Source: Certhia americana (taxonomy: Eukaryota; Chordata; Aves; Passeriformes; Certhiidae). Taken from it: 64,000 nt of DNA. The stretch lies in NCBI GenBank assembly GCA_018697195.1, contig CM031879.1:22836333-22900332 (forward strand), read 5' to 3'. Made by a program: the position numbers and the translations under genes. Numbering within the stretch: position 1 is the stretch's first letter; the number at the start of each line of letters is the position of its first letter. Under the pieces are notes generated by a model. That model saw nothing but the letters and a program-made list of their open reading frames with translations, was not told where the DNA came from and made no database searches. Below, piece by piece: positions 1-14,000 of the stretch.

Positions 1-912
1 CTGTCCTTGTCACCAACTAGGTGTTAAATAGTGCCGTATTACCAATCTAAGAGACATGAGCACAAAGCAAATAAACAACTTTCTTCATAAAGTCAAAAAA
101 GTATGAGACATAAATTTACTTGGTTGCATTTAAGTTGGGCATTTTATTTATTATTGTGCAATCTTGTTTATGAGTGAAGACAGGTATCCAAAGTTTTGAA
201 CAAGCAGTTTTCTGTTTAAAATTACAAAATATGAAAATAAAAGACAGCAGATTTTTAAGGAATAATGAGTGTTTAGGGACAGAAGAAAGCCCCAGAAAAC
301 CTGTCCTTCTCAACACAGGCTAAAATGTTTTGTCTCATTGTTTTGCAACTGATCCTACAGTTGAAGCATATACTGAAAGGGATACAAGGACAAAAAAGTC
401 TTGATTACAGATGTGAACAGAGATAATTTATCACTTGATGTGATGACTTCTTTAAATAATTATGTGTCTTGATTTTAAAATAGTTTTTTCAAAAGCTACA
501 TTTTTCTTTTGACTTGTCTGACCTTCTTCTGTTGGCTCTTGTTGTGTTTGGCCTCTTAGTACCAGGAATGTCTTTCAGTAATATGTTTATGCCCATGTGT
601 GGAAAAAACATGCTGTTTTTTCAAGGCAAGTGTTTTTCTCAGGGAAAAAAAATAGAAAATAAATAATTTTGTATTGGATTGAACTAACCTGTTGTGAGGA
701 GCCTTCTGTGTCAAGTGTATGAATAATCATCTTCCTGCTACTTTCAGCTGTAGAAAATCTAAACCCTAAACCAACACATAAGAGATGTATGATTATTATC
801 ATTATTTAGTCAGTGGCTATATCATTCCGAACCCCTGTCTTCATGGATTGAAAACAGATTAAATGCCTTCTGCAAGATACAGAGGTCAGTTTACCAAACT
901 GGTTGTCAGATG
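1..912. other. Intergenic, nothing recognised
   Basis: AT-rich sequence. The short open frames have no family resemblance, no splice-site support and low-complexity translations. Confidence 0.6.
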
Positions 913-1281
913 TCATAGAATCAAAAAATATGCCGAGCTGGAGTGGACCCACAAGAATCATCAAAGTTGAACTCCTGGCCCTGCACAGAACAACCCCAAG
1001 GGTCGCACCATGTGCCCAAGAACATTGTCCAAACACTTCTTGAGCTCTGGCAGGCTGGTGCTGTGACCTCTTCCCTGAGGACCCTGTTCCAGTACTCAAC
1101 CACCCTCTGTGTGAAAACCTCTCCTGGATATCAAATTTAAACCTCTCCTGACTCAGCTCCATGCCTTTTTCTTGAGTCTTTTCACTGGTCATGAGAGGGG
1201 AGGGCTTAGTACCTGTCCCTCCCCTTGTGAAGGTGTTGAAGGTCTTAATGTGGCCTTCTTCTCTAGGCTGAGCAAACAAAC
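913..1281 (-). mobile_element. CR1 LINE 3' fragment
   Basis: Read on the minus strand this is a CR1 3' end. The plus strand shows the antisense hallmarks: catagaatca at the 3' terminus, then hallmark segments resembling tcaaagttgaactcctggcc and ccctgcacagaac. It continues through the region encoding the last ORF2 residues to about aggctgagca near 1270. It is diverged, with many stops, and is 5'-truncated as is usual for CR1. Confidence 0.85.
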
Positions 1282-4200
1282 AAAAAGAATGGTTGGGTTT
1301 AAGTAGACAGGTTTTTTAATACTATTTCTGTGATTCAACCAATGTTCTCGAATCGAATGTTGAATGGAGCCTTCTTATTTTGTATGTAGGTGCTTAACAA
1401 TCCAGCGTCAAGTGCTCCTGCAGATCTAAAAACATATTAAAAATCAACTAAAATGAGTGGAACAATTTTTGAATTGTATTTCTTTGTCCAAGCAATTACA
1501 ATGAGGATGTCATGTAGCCTTAAACAGAAACAGTCCATTCCACAGCACAGAGAAGCATCATCAAGCTTTGAGCCAGATCTGCTATTTAGTGCTGTAAGTT
1601 GCAGCAGTAGAAATAAAAATCTTATGGATGACTTAAGTCTAAAGGTCATAAAAGAAAGACTAAGAAAGTGGTATTTTGATTATAGGCTGCTGCTACTGCA
1701 CTTACAAAATTGGTATATGACTCAAGACAAGTGCAATACCGATCTGGATGTTAGAGACAAAATGAGGAACAATTATCTGCTCAGTAATTGTGATAATCTG
1801 GTAAGATATGTATGTCAAACAGTTAGTTTTGATTTGTAATTGTCATCTTTGTGACTAAAGCAGTGATTTCCATGGATAAATTATATGTTTCAAGTCCCAG
1901 CTTCAAGTTCATGGATTACGTTAGAAGGCCAGGTTTGTAGGAAATTATGTAAAAAGTTCTCAAAATCAAACTGAATAAATGAAAGCAGTGGCAGGGGTGG
2001 AATTTACTGCAATATCCGTCTTCTAGCTGTGCCCAGCAGGTCTGTGGCAAGGCTACCCTGATATTATTTGTGCAAAACACCATGTGTCAGTAAGGAGAAA
2101 TAATCAGAGAAGGTTCTGGAGTCTTATTGCCATGTGAAGCCCACTATTAAACCACATCCAAGACCTGTGCCAAGGCACTATAATTCAAAATCATGTTTGT
2201 GGAGTGAAGCAGCTTTCCATCTGGTACTTCGAGAATCAAAAGGAGCATATTTCTGGTTCAGACAAACACTGCCTTCTCAATAAATTGATGGCAGCTACAT
2301 AGGCTCTTGCTGTTCCAACAGAATATTACAGATTCCAGATCCCACAGCACACATACATGAATGACAAGTTTTTAGAATGGGATGTGAAATCTAACCATTT
2401 ACTGTTTTCAAATAGGATGTTAAAGTTGAGACAATAAGCATTGTTAAAATAATCACGGAACTCATTTACAAAAGAAAAAAATTGAGCTGCCAATACCCAG
2501 GAAGTTCTTGAAAATGCTTGTATTTGTAACTGCTATTCAAATTTAACAATAGACTGAGAATGTGCCCAGTATAATAGCTGTTAGGAGTATCAGATACAGA
2601 AAGGAAAATCTGCTGCTGAATGGAAGGTCTATCCCAGCAATTTTCAGCATGTCAGAGAATTCATTTCAGTGTTCACTTTTACTCACCATTTGGCCACCAT
2701 TGCTTGACATCTGCAAGGATCCCCTATTTTCCAATCTAAAAAGCAGTGAATATAGTATTCTTGTTATTGACACCTATGTCATAAAGGAATAATATTCCCA
2801 TTTAAAGTCATCTGAGGAGCCAATGTAATTGTCAGGCTAAACAAGTCTGGTGTGTTCATGGCTTTAACCAAAATGTGTTCACTGGCTCACCAGGCCTCAC
2901 TCTTGTGGTCTTGCTGTTATCACTTGTAATCTGCTTTTGCTCTGTGTGATTGAGCACTTTTGGCATGATATTTTCATTTATCATGTTCTCATAGGACATC
3001 ACAAAATCTTTGGTTTCTAAATGTTTCATTACCAGAGAAAGAAAAAAAAAAGAAATATTGCATAAAGTGCTAAAACGAAGCATTGCTTAAAATTGATATG
3101 AGTTGGTATATTAAAATTTGAATTTTCTAATTTTGTGCCTGTGTTCCTGAACTCACAGGTTCTGTGTCTCATTCTGCTGCTGCATCCTGCGTTATCATGG
3201 GCACTTGGACCTGGACTCATTCTCTAGCCAATGAGCAGAGGTGACAAGATTAGGAGAACATCTTCCCTGAGATCCTTGTACAATGGGGAGAGGTGAAGAG
3301 TGTGCTTGAGTTCTCATGTCTGTCAAAAAACACTCTGAGCAAGAATTTGAGGAAATAACTTCCATTATTCTCTACCACAGTGAGATAGTTTGTGAGCTTC
3401 ATGATGCTCAGACTTCTGCTACTGATACATAGATATCATCATAGTGAGGTCAGAAATTGTGATTGAAATATTTGGAACTTTGACATTGCTGCACAAACTG
3501 GAAATTTAAAAAAATTTCAATAGATAAATGCTTTAGTGCAAAGCTGCTTGGTATACTTCTTTGTAAAAGTGTTATTGACTATGCATAAAAATTTATTTCC
3601 AAAATAAAAATCTTAAAAATGCACAAACAAATTGTACTATTTTGAAAGAGGAAATTATGCTAATTTTATTGAAAATTGTTTGATGCAAAATATATCTTTT
3701 TATTTTAAACTTCAGCTTATAGAAACTAAATTATCTGTTGGAAAAAAGCTTCCTTTGAGACTTTCAGCTTCTTATATCTAGAAGCCTATGGTTTATATTA
3801 CAGAGAGGGAAGAAATCAGTTTGCATGTCAGAGCCAGTCTGATAAATTCCTGTTACTGAATTTTAGTCCATGGGAAAGGGAATCTTTTGGGAAAGGATGT
3901 AAAGTAATCCAAACCTATGGCTGTACTATCATCACTTCCATGTCTGTATGTTACACTGTTTTTCAGGTCAAACTAATCTGTGCAGCTCAGGCAGTACATC
4001 ACCAGAGGCTCTCAGGCTTGCCATCGATCTGTCAACAGGCTGAGACCAAACCCTCCTCCAGAAAGTTAACAGATTGCCCCTACGAGCCTGTAACCTTCTG
4101 CCAGATTAATTTATTTTGTGTGGTTTATTTGAAAGCAGTGGTTGAGTTTCCTGAGGCCAGAGCCATATTCCAGACACAGGAGGCACAAATGGCACTTTTC

Positions 4201-4466
4201 AGTAGTGCCTTTATCACAGGCCTGATAGAAATGGTAGGGGTTTTGTTGGTATTTGGGAACATGCAAGTGATGAGGATGGGGTTACCAGCTCAGTGTGTCT
4301 GAGAACTTCTGGTCTGGCTGAGACATCACAAGTGGCATTGCCACTGCCTAGCACTACACAGGTAACAGGAGTAGCCTGGTTCCCCAGTTGTCCTGATACT
4401 GAAGAAAGAGGAACATCCAGAAAGCAAATCAGAACAAAGAGTTTAAGGTGTTGAGAAGTGTGACAC

Positions 4467-4479
4467 TTTTTCTTTGTTG

Positions 4480-4511
<32 letters not shown>

Positions 4512-4519
4512 TTTCTTTT
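4467..4519. repeat. Poly(T)-rich tract
   Basis: Long T runs broken by single C or G bases. Not clearly attached to a retrotransposon tail. Confidence 0.85.
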
Positions 4520-6355
4520 GTGGAATTGAAATGGTGAGATAAACCTCAAGGATTGCACTCCTTTGATAATACCAAAATTTCTCCAGTGTAAAATATTTCA
4601 TTGAAAAAAATCTTAATAAGCCCTAGTGAAAATTTGCAGGTCAGGGTAAATAAACCATGGAACAAATTTATAGAGCAGGTTTCTCATAATCTGCAGCCTT
4701 TAAATCAAGAAAACATTTTTTACCTAAAGAAAACATTATTTACTCAAAGATATATGATGCTTTATCTCCAATTAATGGGATTCGGTGCAAGAATTACTGG
4801 GTAAAATTTGATAGCCTATGCTATGCAGGTCAGACTAAATGTTCACACTGGCCCTTGACCTTTTCAGCTATTAATCTTTCATGAGAGCAAAGCCATAAAA
4901 GACAGATGAATGCAATAAAAGGGAACTGCTGTCTCTGGAGGACTATTTAGAAGGTTCTCTTGAATTAGCTAATGCGAGGAAAAGACGTTTTCTGATAGAA
5001 AGACCTCCAAATCCCTGAAGTTACACAGATTATCTTTCATTTTGACATGAGAGGAAATTGCATTTTGGTAAAAGATATTGTTTACTAATATATTCTTGTT
5101 TCTGATCATTTGGAATGTGATCAGAAAGTGGAGGAGATTTAATGAAAAATGGGAAAATGAAAATGTTGCAGGGCTTGCCCTTTTAGAGCTTTAAAAAATG
5201 TTTATCTTTCAGAAATCCAAGTCCCTTTGGTGATAAAGTAGAAATCTTATCTCTCCTCTGGTGAGACCAGGATTTATAGATGTACTTGGGACACTGGGTA
5301 TCTCTTTTATCCTCTCCATCTCCATCCAGTGTCCTTGAGGTGGGGTTTGGGTGGGAGGTGCACTGGCCCTGCCCTTTGGGAGTAGAACACAAGTGCTTTG
5401 CTCACACAAACACCCAGCCAGGCAGGCACTGCCCTGTGTTCAGGGAAGGCTCAGTCAGTAGGTACTCAGCTCCTTCGTCCTGACCATGATGAGCTGGAGG
5501 GGATGGTGGAAACCTGAAGTGTTGCCCAGAGCCCTGTAAGCCATATCCTGAGGAAGAAAGGGGCTTCAGGGACTGCAGGGATGTTTCTTCCCTTAAAATT
5601 TTATTGATACCTGTAATTAGGACTTTATGAATTCAGCTGCCTCTGTTACTGCTTGTCCCATTTATTTTTATTTCTCTGCTATGAATTACACTATTATTTG
5701 AATACATCTGTTGCAGACTAGAGGACAGTCTAGTACTATGGCATCTGGTGAGAAACTATTTCTCCATAAGAAATATACATCAACACCTGGCTCTTCAGAT
5801 TAATTTTCATATTCTCATGAAATTTTTATAATTCTATTGAAATTCCTTCTGGGGTGATTATTAAAGTTTCTGGATGTAGTGGTACCTTGTAAATTAGTGC
5901 TATATTCCAAGTGGCAGCAATGAACCTGCAACAGCTGGTTCTCATGGAGGACATGGTCTGACTAATACAAAATCTACCAAATAATCATGGTCAGAGACAA
6001 GTGCAGGGAGTGCAGGTTGCCAGCTGAGCTTATTTTCTGACAGCTGAGATAGAGTTGAAAGAAGTTTTCTTTATAATCCCACCACTGGCCAGAGACCAGA
6101 GGAGTCAGCTCAGGACTTAGTCCCACCACTAGCAGCTTGGGCCCTCCCTGGTCTCAAGGCTGGCTTTGCTGGCTGCTGGCTTATAACCCATATATCAGTT
6201 AGGAGTACAAAAACCATTCTTCTCCAGCTCATCTTGTGGTCCCTAACCACAGAATTTCCACCATCACTTTATATATATTATTTTCTAATAGCTGTGTGTA
6301 TTTTTCAGTTGTTACTTAAATAGGGCTTCTCCAGTGAACTGTGCTTAAGGCATTT

Positions 6356-6551
6356 TGCTGACTCACAGGTAGAGCTTTTCCCACAGGGATGTTTAAATTA
6401 GTGGAAATGAGAAGACCATGTTAGGTGAACAACTTTTCTTTTCTGCCTGGTTTCAGTTCAGCTCTGGCTACAAGTACACTTGGTATGCGCTCAGCTCCTC
6501 GCTCGTGTTCCTGCTCTGTGGGTCGCTGACTCACCCTTACTGGCTGAGTCA
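6356..6551. promoter_or_regulatory. Cluster of three AP-1/NF-E2 (MARE-like) sites
   Basis: TGCTGACTCA at 6356-6365 is a perfect NF-E2-type core. Further TRE cores lie at 6527-6533 (TGACTCA, preceded by cgc) and 6545-6551 (TGAGTCA, preceded by ggc), 18 bp apart. Three such 7-mers in 200 bp is far above random expectation. A candidate distal enhancer; the target gene is unknown. Confidence 0.35.
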
Positions 6552-9500
6552 AGGTGTAGGAACAGTTACTGAAGGCTGCCAGATGGACTAATAGGAAAAA
6601 TACTTAAGCCTTAAGCTTTACAACAAATACCAAAGCAGTTAAGCCTGTTTTATTTCTTGTCCTAGAATAAAAGTTTTCATTGTTGTATAAGCTCTTGCAC
6701 TTTCTTTTCTTGTTCTTCTATGCCAAGGTTTGAATCTCTCTTGTTCTGAAACAGAACAGAAAGAACATAGTGAGACTGGGGGAAAGATTTCCTCCAACAA
6801 AAATCAAATAATAACTTGAAGATGAAAGCAAAGAATAAAAACTGTTGCTGGGATTCCCACACTGCAGTGTCCTTCCTTTGCAGAATATTTACTTCCACTC
6901 TCCATGTTGCCTTTTTTTGATCAGCACCTAATTTTGCTCTTCTCCACACAATTTGTGGGCAAATGCATGCCTCAGACTGACTGACTATGGTTTTATTCAC
7001 ATTTAGAGGTTATTGAAATAAAGCACATAAAGAACAAAGTTCTTCAAAGAGTGGCAAAAGGCTGTCAGTGTCATTTTTCAGCTGGGCGAGATTTCTGTGA
7101 AGTGCTTGTGACAAGGCCCATTCCTCAGAACACTCTCCATAACAAGGTGAAGGCTCTTGCTTTTCATGTATAATCTGTCTCCAGTCATTTGTCATTCTCC
7201 TCTGCAAAGAGAACATTAGATTTCAGGCAGGGCTGCATGAATCTTTCCTTGGTTAACATCAGCAGATAAGCCCATATCTTTTTCAACTAAAGACAGAAAT
7301 CCTTATTCCTTAAACTGAAGAGCTGGTAAATTAATAGTTCTTCCAGGCTTGCATTCTCTGATATTTTGGAGCAGTTACACATACACATGTGGCTTACAAG
7401 AACGAAAAAAGAAAACTAAACCATGATTCCCATTAATCAGAAACTCCAGATTATTTCCCTGATTTTTTATAGGTCCATGGTTAATAGTGGGCAGAGGCTG
7501 AATTATAAATTCAGAAGTGAATTTATAAACTGTGCATAAGTCTTCAAAAGTGGCATGATACTGTTAAAACCGTAAAACACACACAGAGGAAAGATGTTCC
7601 TTGCAGAGAATAAATTCCATGTAGATGGTCTCATGTGTTTACACAATGCTTTGCAGCATTGCATGCAGCATTTGGACCAATAAATTATATTGCTACAGAT
7701 TTTACATATTTAGAGACCTCTCTAGGTTATTGCCTTTGGGAAGTCAGGTACCTACCAATGGAAATCTGCTTTGGTTGCAAAGAATGCATAAAAAATTCTG
7801 TTATCCTGAAATAAGTAAGGAACAAGAGGGGCCAGTTTTCTCTCTTTAAAGTGTGCAATTTTTTTTAAAAGAAGCCTCTTCTGGCCTTTCTCCCTATGTC
7901 ACACTCTAATCCCCTGCTCACCTCTCTCATCCTGGCTGTTTCTGCTGCACAGACATGGTTTTGGGGCTCCAGTATGGCTCCAGTAATCAATGCCAGTACT
8001 TTCCCTGCAGAAGCCTGTCACCCAGCTTCTTACCCCAGCAGTAGCCTGCCCTTGTTCAGAGCTTGGTTTCATTCTTAAAAGTGCTTGTCAGAGTGAAAAG
8101 CAGAAATATGCTTAGGATCTGATCTTCTTTCTGCTCTTCTTCCCCCGACACTATAATCCAGACTTGAAAATTATATTCGGGATCAAATCTGCAAAAATTC
8201 AATATCAAGTAGGAAAATATACTTGGTAGAAGTCAGCCCAATTAAAAATAGCAATAAACCCAGTAATATGTAAGCTTATTTTATTCTATTAGTAATTGTT
8301 CTTGTCATCATGTTATTCAAAGTTTGCTTTAAATAATAGCATTTTCTTTTCTTCTCTTGAGTATTGCTCAAGGCAAATCGTTAGTACTGCAACATTACTG
8401 TTACTGCTCCTTCTGTTTGTTTTATAATTTCCTTTTTCTTCCCTTTCCACTGCCCTCTCCTTGTGCCAGGCCCTAATCTGAACCTTATTAATCAGTCTTT
8501 TTTCCTGCCACACAATAAAACAGTATTTGACATGGAAATTTCAACTCAGAAACCTCTAATCTTCTTTTGTTTGTTTGTTTTTCTTTTCCCTTGGTGTGGT
8601 CAGTTGTCTCCTTTGTGTTTTCAACATTATGCTTCTGATAGTGTCCACTCAAATGAGCCCTTGTGATATGTTACCAGTTCTCATGTTTTCTCACCTGTAG
8701 ACTGTGATTTGAATACTCCATATTTTTTCCACTCTCTTCACCTACAGCTACAGCTTTATTCTTACTCTAAGTGTTCTTTAACTTTCATCCCACTACTGTT
8801 ATGATACAAAAAGATGAATCACATGTAATGGTTGCTTATAGAAATAGTTTGATTCAGTTTGGCATCATGCTGCTCTCTGTGTTCTTCACTACATTTGTAG
8901 GACCTGCTTTTCTCACAAAAGAGTATTTGCATTTAATTTTTTTAAGAACACATGAAGGAAATACAGCTTTTCTCTGCTGCTAGACTCTTCAACAAAGGTG
9001 CGACAACTCTTCATCTTGTTACCTTTCTTTTCATTTCCACTGCAATTTCACAATTTTATGATACAGAACAATCCAGAAAGCTAGTGAACTTGTTTCCATT
9101 TCATTTGCTTAAGCCAGGAATATGATATGTCACATTGTGGTTTTCCATTTTTGTCCCTATTTCGATTTCTAAGCATCCCAAAAGAATCCCCTTGTCGCAA
9201 CATACTGTTCAAAGGCAAGGGAGAAACAAAAGCAAGAAACAAGAGACAGAAACTTCAAAGCTTTATGCTGGTTTTATCCTTTTCCTCAGTGAGACCAGAC
9301 TGTAGAGAGAGCTGGTGACTTCATGGCAGATATTCACAAAATGCTAAGATAGCACTTTTCTTGTCAGCTTTGGCTGTTATATGCACAATAGCAGCACTGT
9401 TGCTGCCTCCCTGCACCTTGCCCTCTCTCAGTCCTGGAGGCAGTTCACAAAGTCTCTATTCCACCCCTGCTTAAAGCTTGAAGAACATAGAAGCTTGTCA

Positions 9501-9764
9501 CCTCTGCAATCTCTCTTGGCTTGGACACCAAGCAATCAGGCAATCAGTTCACTGCTAGCTGGACATTTATACTGTTACCACTAGTGCATGTTACTCCAAA
9601 CTCTCCTCTCTAATTATTGGGTTTTATTGAGGTTTCTGGGGCCTTGCTGTGTTACACACACAGAGGTGCAATTTACAGTTCTGCACTCAGAAGACTACTT
9701 TTGCCAAATTTTTGATTGGCACAATTTCAGTTTGGCGTCTTTTGTTTGGGTGTTTTTTGTTTGG

Positions 9765-9812
9765 TTTTTTTTTGTTGTTGTTGTTGTTGTTTTGTTTTGT
9801 TTTGTTTTGTTT
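9765..9812. repeat. (TTG)n/(TTTTG)n simple repeat
   Basis: A TTG run followed by TTTTG pentamers. The apparent hydrophobic open frames across it are low-complexity artefacts. Confidence 0.9.
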
Positions 9813-10950
9813 ACGTGTGTCTCCATTTGTTTTTTCTTTTTTCATTTATATCTTCTGCAGTAACCTTCTTAGGCTTCTTAACCATTATTCTGCATATATT
9901 AACCTTTAGGCTGCTTCTCTTTGGTTATTGTATAGAGAGATGACTCCTCAGCTTCCCTTGATCTACTCTCTGCTCTTCTCATTTAGACATTGGTTGCATG
10001 TATTGCTTTCTGTTGGTTTCTTTTTGGTGGAAGCTGGGGGCCTCTCAGCCACAGAAACTCAGTGTTATTCAGGTGCCAAGTTCAGCAGAGAGCCTAGTGC
10101 ATTATCTGGATTTACAGAGGAGCTCTTTAGAGGCTTCTGATATCTGAAACAAATAGTAGCCAAAAAAGTTCTAAACCCTATACTTTATTCCTCACTGTAA
10201 ATAACATGGAAGTATGTCACCATTCACACAAAGCTGCAAGACTGGGCACAACTTTCTCCTTTACTGGCATTTTGGGCTTTATCTCTCCCCACTCCCAGGC
10301 CTTTTCTAAGTTTAAGTCAGATTTCTCTATGCATCTGTGACCTTGCCTCTGCCAAACATTCTGAGTTTGGGGCACAGCTCCTTTAAAGACTCACAGCCTT
10401 TTCATGCTCCATCCTGCTCTGTCACCCAGCTCTCTGAGCAGCATGTGCCCACACATCTGTCCAGATATTTAGTTTGAGAGGAGAGGAGAGGATGGGATGG
10501 AAACAATTTTGAAATTTCCAAAGAGACATGGAAAAATTAAGTCAAGTGATTGAGATCAAAAAAGATGAACAGAATAATGGAAACCAGAAAAAGATTTCTT
10601 TTCAGGTTAACTCCTCAGCAGTAAGCCCATGGTTTATTTCCTATACCATAGGTCTCTATACACAGACAAGAAGGTGAAATTTGAAATTAATTTAACAAGC
10701 ATAATTTTATTTTAGCCAGTGAATCACTTTTATCTCCCTGCTTATTTTTATGGCTGCCTTCATCATTGTATATGCAAACCTCTCATATAAACATGATTTG
10801 TCACCACAACACTTCTCCAAGGCAGAGAATGATTATGAGCTTATTATGTCTGGAAAACTGAGGTGCAAAAAAATTAGGCACTTGCACAAAGTTATGGAAG
10901 GATTTTCAGACTCTGCCCCATTTCACTGACTTTCCTCCTCCATTTTTATA

Positions 10951-10954
<4 letters not shown>

Positions 10955-11002
<48 letters not shown>
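10955..11002. repeat. (TA)24 microsatellite
   Basis: Uninterrupted dinucleotide tract of 48 bp, likely polymorphic and capable of cruciform extrusion. Confidence 0.95.
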
Positions 11003-11006
<4 letters not shown>

Positions 11007-14000
11007 CTGCTGTGCTTTTTAGAATCTTATAACTGTTCAATGACTGATTAATAGCATTACATTAATCCATTAAAAAAATTAGAAATCTTAGTTCTTAACT
11101 GCTGATAGATACATTGAGTTAGGATTCTTGGCATATGAGTCACAAATTACATGCATTATTCAGAGCTTTCATAGACAGGAATATGACTGCAGTTTATAAC
11201 CCTGCTTTCCCAAGGGATTTATGCTAATTTGTTCTGATGGAACCGTCAGGAAAAAAAAAAAGATATTTATATCTAAACTGATGCTGCCAAGACAGGTGGG
11301 TTTGGTATCTGAAGTTCCCCCACCTTTTTGTGACTGCATAGGCTAAAAATGTTTCTGTTCTTTTTGCCTATTTCTTTATATTTCATTACATATCCTACTG
11401 TCATTGTTACAATAACTGTGAAAGATTGAAATAACAGTGAAAGATTGAAATTGTAGAAGAAATGTGAAATTATCCACTTTTTAACTCCATTCCCATCAGT
11501 CTAAAGATCAAAGCACCAAAAAAATATAAAGTAGCTTTAATATTAAGTTTCTGGGTTCTCTAGAAATGTGTCTCAAGACAAATCTACCGAGAGTATGGAG
11601 CTGTGCATATAATTTTTTTAAAGGCTGAATTACAAAATGTAATCATAAAACCCCACTATTGTTAACAGGCTCATGCTTTCAATGGCAATAAAACCAAAAT
11701 AAATTTAAAATATTTAAATAAAAGTAAACATTTTGCTGAATTAGAAAAATGAATAATGTATGGAATTTAAAATAAAACCAAAGAAAATTCAGTAAAAATA
11801 GGGCACTCTTTTCCATTTCAGCAATGGTAACCTTGCTTTCCAAACGTTACATCATTCAATTACAGTGCAGTAGAGAACATAAAAGTACCTGCTCTAACCA
11901 GCTTTGAGTATCAATTGCAGCTCTTCCACTTCCACAGGTTGAAGCTATTCTGCTGTTTAGATTCATTTAAGGCCTAAAAAAAGTGTGCAGGTATTTGCTT
12001 TCTTCCCTGTTAATGATTCAGTGTTTGAGTACAGTGTCATTCTTTCTATTTTTCTCATCCTCACCAAAATAATTTCTATGATTTTCCATGATAGGTCTTG
12101 CTGCAAAGGGTCCCAAATGCCAGGCTGACAATATAGATGTTTACCTGAGAATAGATAATTACTTCTATCCATAGGCAAGAGTTGTTTTTTCCTCATTTCA
12201 TTTTAGTTCACTTTTGATGACTCTTTGTGTAATTTCTAAGGATTATCTGTGGACCCTGAGCATGCATGATTGAGGGTGTGGGAGTTAGTTTTTGAAGTAA
12301 AACAAAAGCTGAATTAAGGAATGATATTTCCTTATCTCTTTAAAGATATCTGTTTCTGTTAGCATTAGTTTTGTTGAGTCTCTAAAACATGCATTTAGGG
12401 GATAAGTGCAGGCAGTTTGTGAAATTCTGGCACAGTTACCATCAACAGGAATTTTGTCAGTGACTATAATGGACTTGCAAGTTCACTCATTTAAAGAAAT
12501 TAAATGAACAAACAATTCCTGTTTATTCTTGTTGCCATTGTTTTAACTTTTTTCTTACATAAGTTTCAAAATATTAAGTGACTAGTTAATTTCATCCTAT
12601 TTTCTTGAGACTCTTGGAGGGTATGCTTAACAAGAAGATGCAAAAAACCACCCCCCAGTCTTCATTTCTGTCTTTCTCTGGACCAGCCTGCTTGGGTTTC
12701 CCTATTGAGAACCCTCTTGTCTGCATCCAAGTGCACGTCACTGGGCTCCAGGAGGAACCTCTGGTTATGGCATGTTCTGAAGGCAGCTTGCCCGGGGCAG
12801 GGAGGAGGGAGGAGAGGTGGGTGTTTATTTCCATAGTGACTGATTTCCCAAATGAAGGACCTAATTATTCATCTCCCTTGGTGAGTTTATGCCTGTGAAT
12901 AAATCAAATGTATGTCAGTAGCTGTGAGAGGGAGGGTCCCTGGTTCAGGAGAGCAAATGTTGGGGTGGTCCCTGCTCTGGAGCAGAATCTGCTCGTGAGG
13001 TACCCTTGTGTTATACAAAGGGAAGTTATATTTTTGGGTACATTTTAATTCTTGCTGGTAGTAGTCATAGCCTCGGTGACTCATCAATCTGGCTCACAAA
13101 GTAAAAACAGATTTACCCTTTATAGGGTTTGGCAGTTGGCAGATGATTGTTTCCCCTCTATGAATCAGACTTTTATTTATTTAGTGTAATCAAGAAGGAA
13201 CTGTCTGTTTTGTGACCTTCTAGGTTAGTGAAAGGGAACAAAGGATTTCTCTTTATTATTATTATTTTTTGGCATCGTGCAGTTAGCAGAACAATGCAAA
13301 ACTATGATAAAGAATCATGCTGTGGTTGGCTGGCTGCTCAGGCTGTAGCTGCATGCCACATTATTATTCCAGTTGGTCTGAGGAACTCTTTTACGTGAGC
13401 AGAAATAAGCTATTTATGACAAATAAAGTAGAATCCATACCCTTTAGAATCACTTAGGAAACATTGTTCTCTTTTAACAGATACCTAGATAACCGTTTAA
13501 CATCAAGGCACTGAAAGTTCCTCGAATAACTTTGCTAAGCTGCACAAGAATAGCAAGAGGCTTTTGCAACATGCCTGGCTATTGGATAGGGTACATCCTT
13601 CTAGATTAGAGACATATCTCATGCAAATTACAAGAAAAAAATTCAGATGGCAGTCAGGGACTCTGGTAAGCAATTCAAGGACAGCAATTTGGTTAACAGA
13701 GCTAAAATATGTATAGAAAATGCTCAATGACTTTGGACCTGAAAAAAATTAGAAAAAGTTAAGCATAATAAACCAGAAATTTTAAATTGGTTACTGCTCC
13801 TTACCCAGATAAGGAGAAAATGCCATTTGGAAAGTTCATGCAGTTCCTGAACTTTGTATTTTCTTTAAAGAAAATGGCTTCGCCAGCATGAAGCACAGTA
13901 ATTCACTCCCTGGGCCTGGTGCTCTGTAGGAATTTTGCTGAGACCTGTAAATGATCTACAATATGTTCAGGGAATGCCAACAAACATTATTGCTCACTAG

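Larger units (their letters stand above)
1282..10954. other. Intergenic, simple repeats and a candidate enhancer only
   Basis: No exon or retroelement recognised apart from the poly(T) and TTG repeats and the AP-1/NF-E2 cluster at 6.4-6.5 kb. The longest open frame (1453-1839, 128 residues) has no recognisable motif. Confidence 0.6.

Noticed and set aside
806..1279. A 157-residue minus-strand open frame
   Set aside because: It overlaps the CR1 3' fragment at 913-1281, and the remainder has no recognisable domain.
9588..9943. Overlapping hydrophobic frames resembling membrane proteins
   Set aside because: The hydrophobic stretches come from the TTG/TTTTG simple repeat and disappear outside it.
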